14,861 bases of DNA, from the NCBI RefSeq assembly GCF_035508675.1, contig NZ_DATJMN010000077.1:1-14861 (forward strand), read 5' to 3'. The position numbers and the translations under genes were made by a program. This document shows positions 14,145 through 14,861 of the stretch, piece after piece. This stretch comes from Dyella_B sp035508675 (GTDB taxonomy: Bacteria > Pseudomonadota > Gammaproteobacteria > Xanthomonadales > Rhodanobacteraceae). Under the pieces are notes generated by a model. It was not told where the DNA came from. It searched no databases and worked only from the letters and a program-made list of their open reading frames with translations. Each line of letters starts with the position of its first letter. The stretch's first letter is position 1.

Positions 14145-14861
14145 ATGCTTCACGTTGAACAGGCCCTTACCGAACGTCTGCCATGGCTAGCGCAGCACCC
14201 GATGATTCGCAGACCCGTTGCCGGCATGCTTGGGCGGCTGGCCGACGAGGCGGGCTTCAATCGGGTGCTCGATCGGCTTGCCAATACCAAGGGGTTCGAT
14301 TTCGCCGAACAGGTCCTGGACCTGCTGGGCTGCAGCTATCACGTGGTACAGCGCGAGCGGGAACATATTCCCGTGGAAGGTGGCGTGCTGATTGTCGCCA
14401 ACCATCCGCTAGGCATGCTCGATGCGATGGCCTTGCTGGATCTGGTCGGTTCGGTCCGCAAGGACGTTCGCATTCTCGGCAACGATTGGTTGGCCGCGGT
14501 GCCGCAACTGGGTTCGTTGCTGTTGCCGGTCGACGTATTCGGTGGCGGTGCGGCCTCGCGCATGCGCAATATCTATCGCGCACTGGAGCGCGGCGAGGCG
14601 CTGATTCTTTTTCCGGCCGGCGAGGTTTCCCGCATGGGGCCGGCCGGCGTGCGCGACGCACGCTGGTCCGATGGTTTTGCGCGGCTGGCCATGCGCAGCA
14701 AGACACCGGTGCTGCCGATCCACGTGGCGGCGCGCAATTCAGCCTTTTTCTACGGCCTGTCGATGCTGGCCAAGCCGTTGAGCACGGCGATGCTGCCGCG
14801 CGAGGCGGTGGCCACCAACGTCAGCCGCATCGGCTTCAGCGTCGGTGCGCTGATCGGTCCG
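14145..14861 (+). CDS. PlsC-type lysophospholipid acyltransferase family protein (N-terminal part)
   Basis: First 239 residues of an open frame that runs past the window end. After about 70 residues it shows the acyltransferase core: VANHPLGMLDAMAL (H87 and D93, a spacing of five where PlsC has HX4D), ILGNDWL, RNIYRALERGEALILFPAGEVSRM (FPAGE at 156-160, the PlsC-like FPEGT position) and TPVLPIHV. This variant is known to me from long proteins that join an acyltransferase to a GNAT-like hemolysin or OlsB-type domain (COG3176 style), so a C-terminal GNAT domain may follow outside the window. Such enzymes acylate lyso-ornithine or related lipids in the membrane; the substrate here is unknown. 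AGGGAGG lies 6 bp before the ATG, a strong start. Confidence 0.85.
   Translation, partial: MLHVEQALTERLPWLAQHPMIRRPVAGMLGRLADEAGFNRVLDRLANTKGFDFAEQVLDLLGCSYHVVQREREHIPVEGGVLIVANHPLGMLDAMALLDLVGSVRKDVRILGNDWLAAVPQLGSLLLPVDVFGGGAASRMRNIYRALERGEALILFPAGEVSRMGPAGVRDARWSDGFARLAMRSKTPVLPIHVAARNSAFFYGLSMLAKPLSTAMLPREAVATNVSRIGFSVGALIGP

Noticed and set aside
1..14861. A hidden defence, phage or secondary-metabolite system
   Set aside because: Every sizeable gene belongs to a housekeeping or widely conserved family, codon style is uniform, and no integrase, transposase, toxin or nuclease was seen.

Overview
The window looks like ordinary chromosome from a high-GC gammaproteobacterium of the Xanthomonadales, most likely Rhodanobacteraceae (Dyella, Rhodanobacter, Frateuria or a relative). 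This placement rests on protein style and gene content (a petABC-sspA-sspB cluster, a DUF1631 protein, nadC followed by a DUF3301 protein, a MarC protein) and was not checked by any search. It holds 16 protein genes, the first and last cut by the window ends. I saw no tRNA, rRNA, CRISPR array, insertion sequence or phage gene.

Layout. Bases 3-2381 (+): cytochrome bc1 operon, i.e. the end of petA (Rieske protein), petB (cytochrome b) and petC (cytochrome c1), with overlapping stop and start codons. Bases 2464-3737 (+): sspA (stringent starvation protein A, binds RNA polymerase) and sspB (ClpXP adaptor), separated by a 204-bp nested palindrome whose 29-bp perfect outer arms include the sspA stop codon and end 3 bp before the sspB start. 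Bases 3876-5279 (+): cycA-type D-serine/D-alanine/glycine permease. Bases 9083-5307 (-): a DUF1631 protein with a PilZ-like C-terminus, nadC (NAD synthesis) and a small DUF3301 membrane protein. Bases 9560-9288 (-): a Trm112/UPF0434 protein, divergent from purE-purK (9628-11294, +), which carry out the two-step carboxylation of AIR in purine synthesis. Bases 12003-11422 (-): iron superoxide dismutase sodB, divergent from grxD (monothiol glutaredoxin) and an overlapping YciK-like dehydrogenase (12113-13209, +). Then marC (13267-13875, +) and the first 239 codons of a PlsC-type acyltransferase (14145 to the end, +).

How the genes relate. Most are housekeeping: respiration, stringent and proteolytic control, NAD and purine synthesis, and oxidative-stress and iron-sulfur functions. 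Three intergenic gaps (after sspB, before nadC, after purK) carry copies of one dispersed palindromic repeat with a 32-base consensus arm built around TTGGGGTGAGCG and GCGAACCCCAA. The copy between purK and sodB has two arms in inverted orientation and probably forms a terminator-like hairpin between these convergent genes.

I found no convincing new multi-gene system. The least explained feature is the sspA-sspB nested palindrome. Smaller points are the missing catalytic serine in the YciK-like dehydrogenase, the PVWY Qo motif with 15-residue heme-ligand spacing in cytochrome b, the CPCHHS box in the Rieske protein, and a 15-bp tandem duplication across the petC start.
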